Source: Apostichopus japonicus (lineage: Eukaryota > Echinodermata > Holothuroidea > Aspidochirotida > Stichopodidae). Taken from it: 64,000 nt of DNA. Position numbers and translations under genes: made by a program. This document shows positions 63,061-64,000 of this stretch, piece after piece (within the stretch, counting starts at the first letter, position 1; every line of letters begins with the position of its first letter). Under the pieces are notes generated by a model. That model saw only the letters and a program-made list of their open reading frames with translations. It made no database searches and was not told where the DNA came from. The DNA lies in the NCBI RefSeq assembly GCF_037975245.1, contig NC_092574.1:22571713-22635712 (forward strand). The letters are read 5' to 3'.

Positions 63061-63399
63061 TCTTCACAAATGATCCCCTGACTCAAGTTTCTTATAATTT
63101 TTGGTAATTTATCGCTTAAGTTTTCACCATAAATAAGTATTGATATTAAATTCTACAAACAAAACCTAATCACTGGAAGGAGAGTTGTGACAAGCAAACA
63201 GTTTGTTGTACAGATGAAGAAATGTAATTGGGAATTACCATTCATTGTGATAAAGTTATAGGTGATTAAGTTGTGGCTAAGGGTCTTGACTAAGCCTATT
63301 GAATAGAGGACTACACCTCTGCACACAACTAGGATGGATGATGCACATAGAATCAAACTTCCTCCATATTAGAGATAAAACATCACAATAAAAGTCAGC
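63061..63399. other. AT-rich spacer between two tandem arrays
   Basis: No structure or coding potential seen. Confidence 0.35.
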
Positions 63400-64000
63400 A
63401 AATCATAAAGTACAAAGTCAGCACTTGAGAGCCATCAACCCAGTACTAAAGTCTGTGATTAAGTGAAATCAATAATTAAGTATGTCAGTGCCATCAGGAG
63501 CAATAAGTTAGGGCATCAGGGCCATCTGGGAATACTAAGTCAACACCTGAGTGCCATTGTGAAGCAATAAGTAGGTATGTAAGTGGCATCTGGAAGCATT
63601 AAGTCAGCACTTGAGTGCCATCAGGAAGCATTACGTCAGTACATGGGTGCCATCGGGAAGCATTAGGTCAACATGTAAGTGTCATTAGGAACACCAGGTT
63701 AGCACTTGAGTGTCTCAGCAGAAAACATTACATCAGCACCAGAGTGTCATGGGGAGGCACAAAGTCAACATGTAAGTGCCACCAGGAAGTATTAAGTCAG
63801 CACATGGGTGCCACATCGGGAAGCACTAAGTCAACATGTAAGTGCCACCAGGAAGTATTAAGTCAGCTCTTGAGTGCCACCAGGAAGTATTAAGTCAGCA
63901 CTTGAGTGCCATCAGGAAGCATTAAGTCAACATGTAAGTGCCACTAGATAGGTTAGCACTTATGTGCCATCAAGGGCATTAAGTAAACACCTTAGTGCCC
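63400..64000 (+). repeat. 32-bp minisatellite running off the window end
   Basis: The unit is AGTCAGCACTTGAGTGCCAT followed by CAGGAAGCATTA, 32 bp; for example the AGTGCCAC landmark at 63841 recurs at 63873. Alternating variants (AGTCAACATGTAAGTGCC versus AGTCAGCACTTGAGTGCC) suggest a two- or three-unit higher-order pattern. Left units (before about 63560) are degenerate. About 18 units are inside the window and the array continues beyond it. Confidence 0.88.

Noticed and set aside
62565-63086. Minus ORFs with GRSY/GHMTSH repeats
   Set aside because: Translation of the 73-bp tandem repeat.
63400-64000. CRISPR array (regular 32-bp repeats)
   Set aside because: Repeats are directly abutting with no unique spacers, no cas genes occur, and the DNA is evidently eukaryotic. 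The same reasoning excludes the 41-bp, 73-bp and 81-bp arrays.

Overview
This window looks like non-bacterial, metazoan nuclear DNA, probably from a marine invertebrate (the last point is inference). It is AT-rich. It has no long unbroken genes, no ribosome-binding sites and no operons. Instead it holds spliced-exon signals, many microsatellites, long tandem arrays, miniature inverted-repeat elements and a tRNA-derived tandem repeat. I see no bacterial gene, virus, CRISPR array or rRNA.

Only one coding exon can be named. On the minus strand at 55215-55351 a 137-bp exon with good splice sites encodes the start of the PH-like domain that precedes the BEACH domain in neurobeachin/LRBA proteins. 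The right-hand part of the window is therefore probably intron on either side of this exon, and neighbouring exons were not found here. A handful of other short open segments have coding-like codon choice or a plausible splice acceptor/donor pair: 1-186, 2360-2560, 6097-6360, 8743-8892, 14176-14280, 16868-16957, 19658-19752, 33922-34011 and 35698-35828. None could be assigned to a family with confidence, and each is reported as a low-confidence candidate.

Layout: 0-4 kb is mostly unique DNA with a diverged tandem duplication carrying CRE palindromes. At 4.9-5.8 kb there is a 131-bp GTT-rich minisatellite. From 6 to 23 kb there is AT-rich DNA with poly(C/G) tracts, AT microsatellites and small DNA-transposon relics (12.7-13.2 kb and 20.06-20.14 kb). 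From 23.4 to 29.0 kb there is a large array of about 70 units of 81 bp, with higher-order organisation and a reading frame kept open by its period. From 29 to 42 kb there is mostly unique DNA with a 473-bp inverted-repeat element at 38.9-39.4 kb. At 42.35-44.02 kb a 373-bp unit is repeated almost five times, each time carrying a tRNA-like gene with Pol III boxes and a T6 terminator. At 49.3-49.5 kb there is a G-quadruplex-prone G-rich minisatellite. At 51.0-54.5 kb there is a repeat bounded by short inverted repeats and filled with 399-bp units dense in AGGTCA nuclear-receptor half-sites. A 166-bp near-perfect palindrome lies at 56.85-57.02 kb, a 41-bp minisatellite at 57.4-59.05 kb, a 73-bp repeat at 62.6-63.1 kb and a 32-bp minisatellite from 63.4 kb to the window edge.

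The most interesting structures are the AGGTCA-rich 399-bp repeat (clustered DR4, DR5 and DR1 spacings), the tandem Pol III-type tRNA-like array, and the 81-bp array with its nested 324-bp and 1.94-kb periodicities. Because no search could be run, homology statements rest on recognised motifs only.
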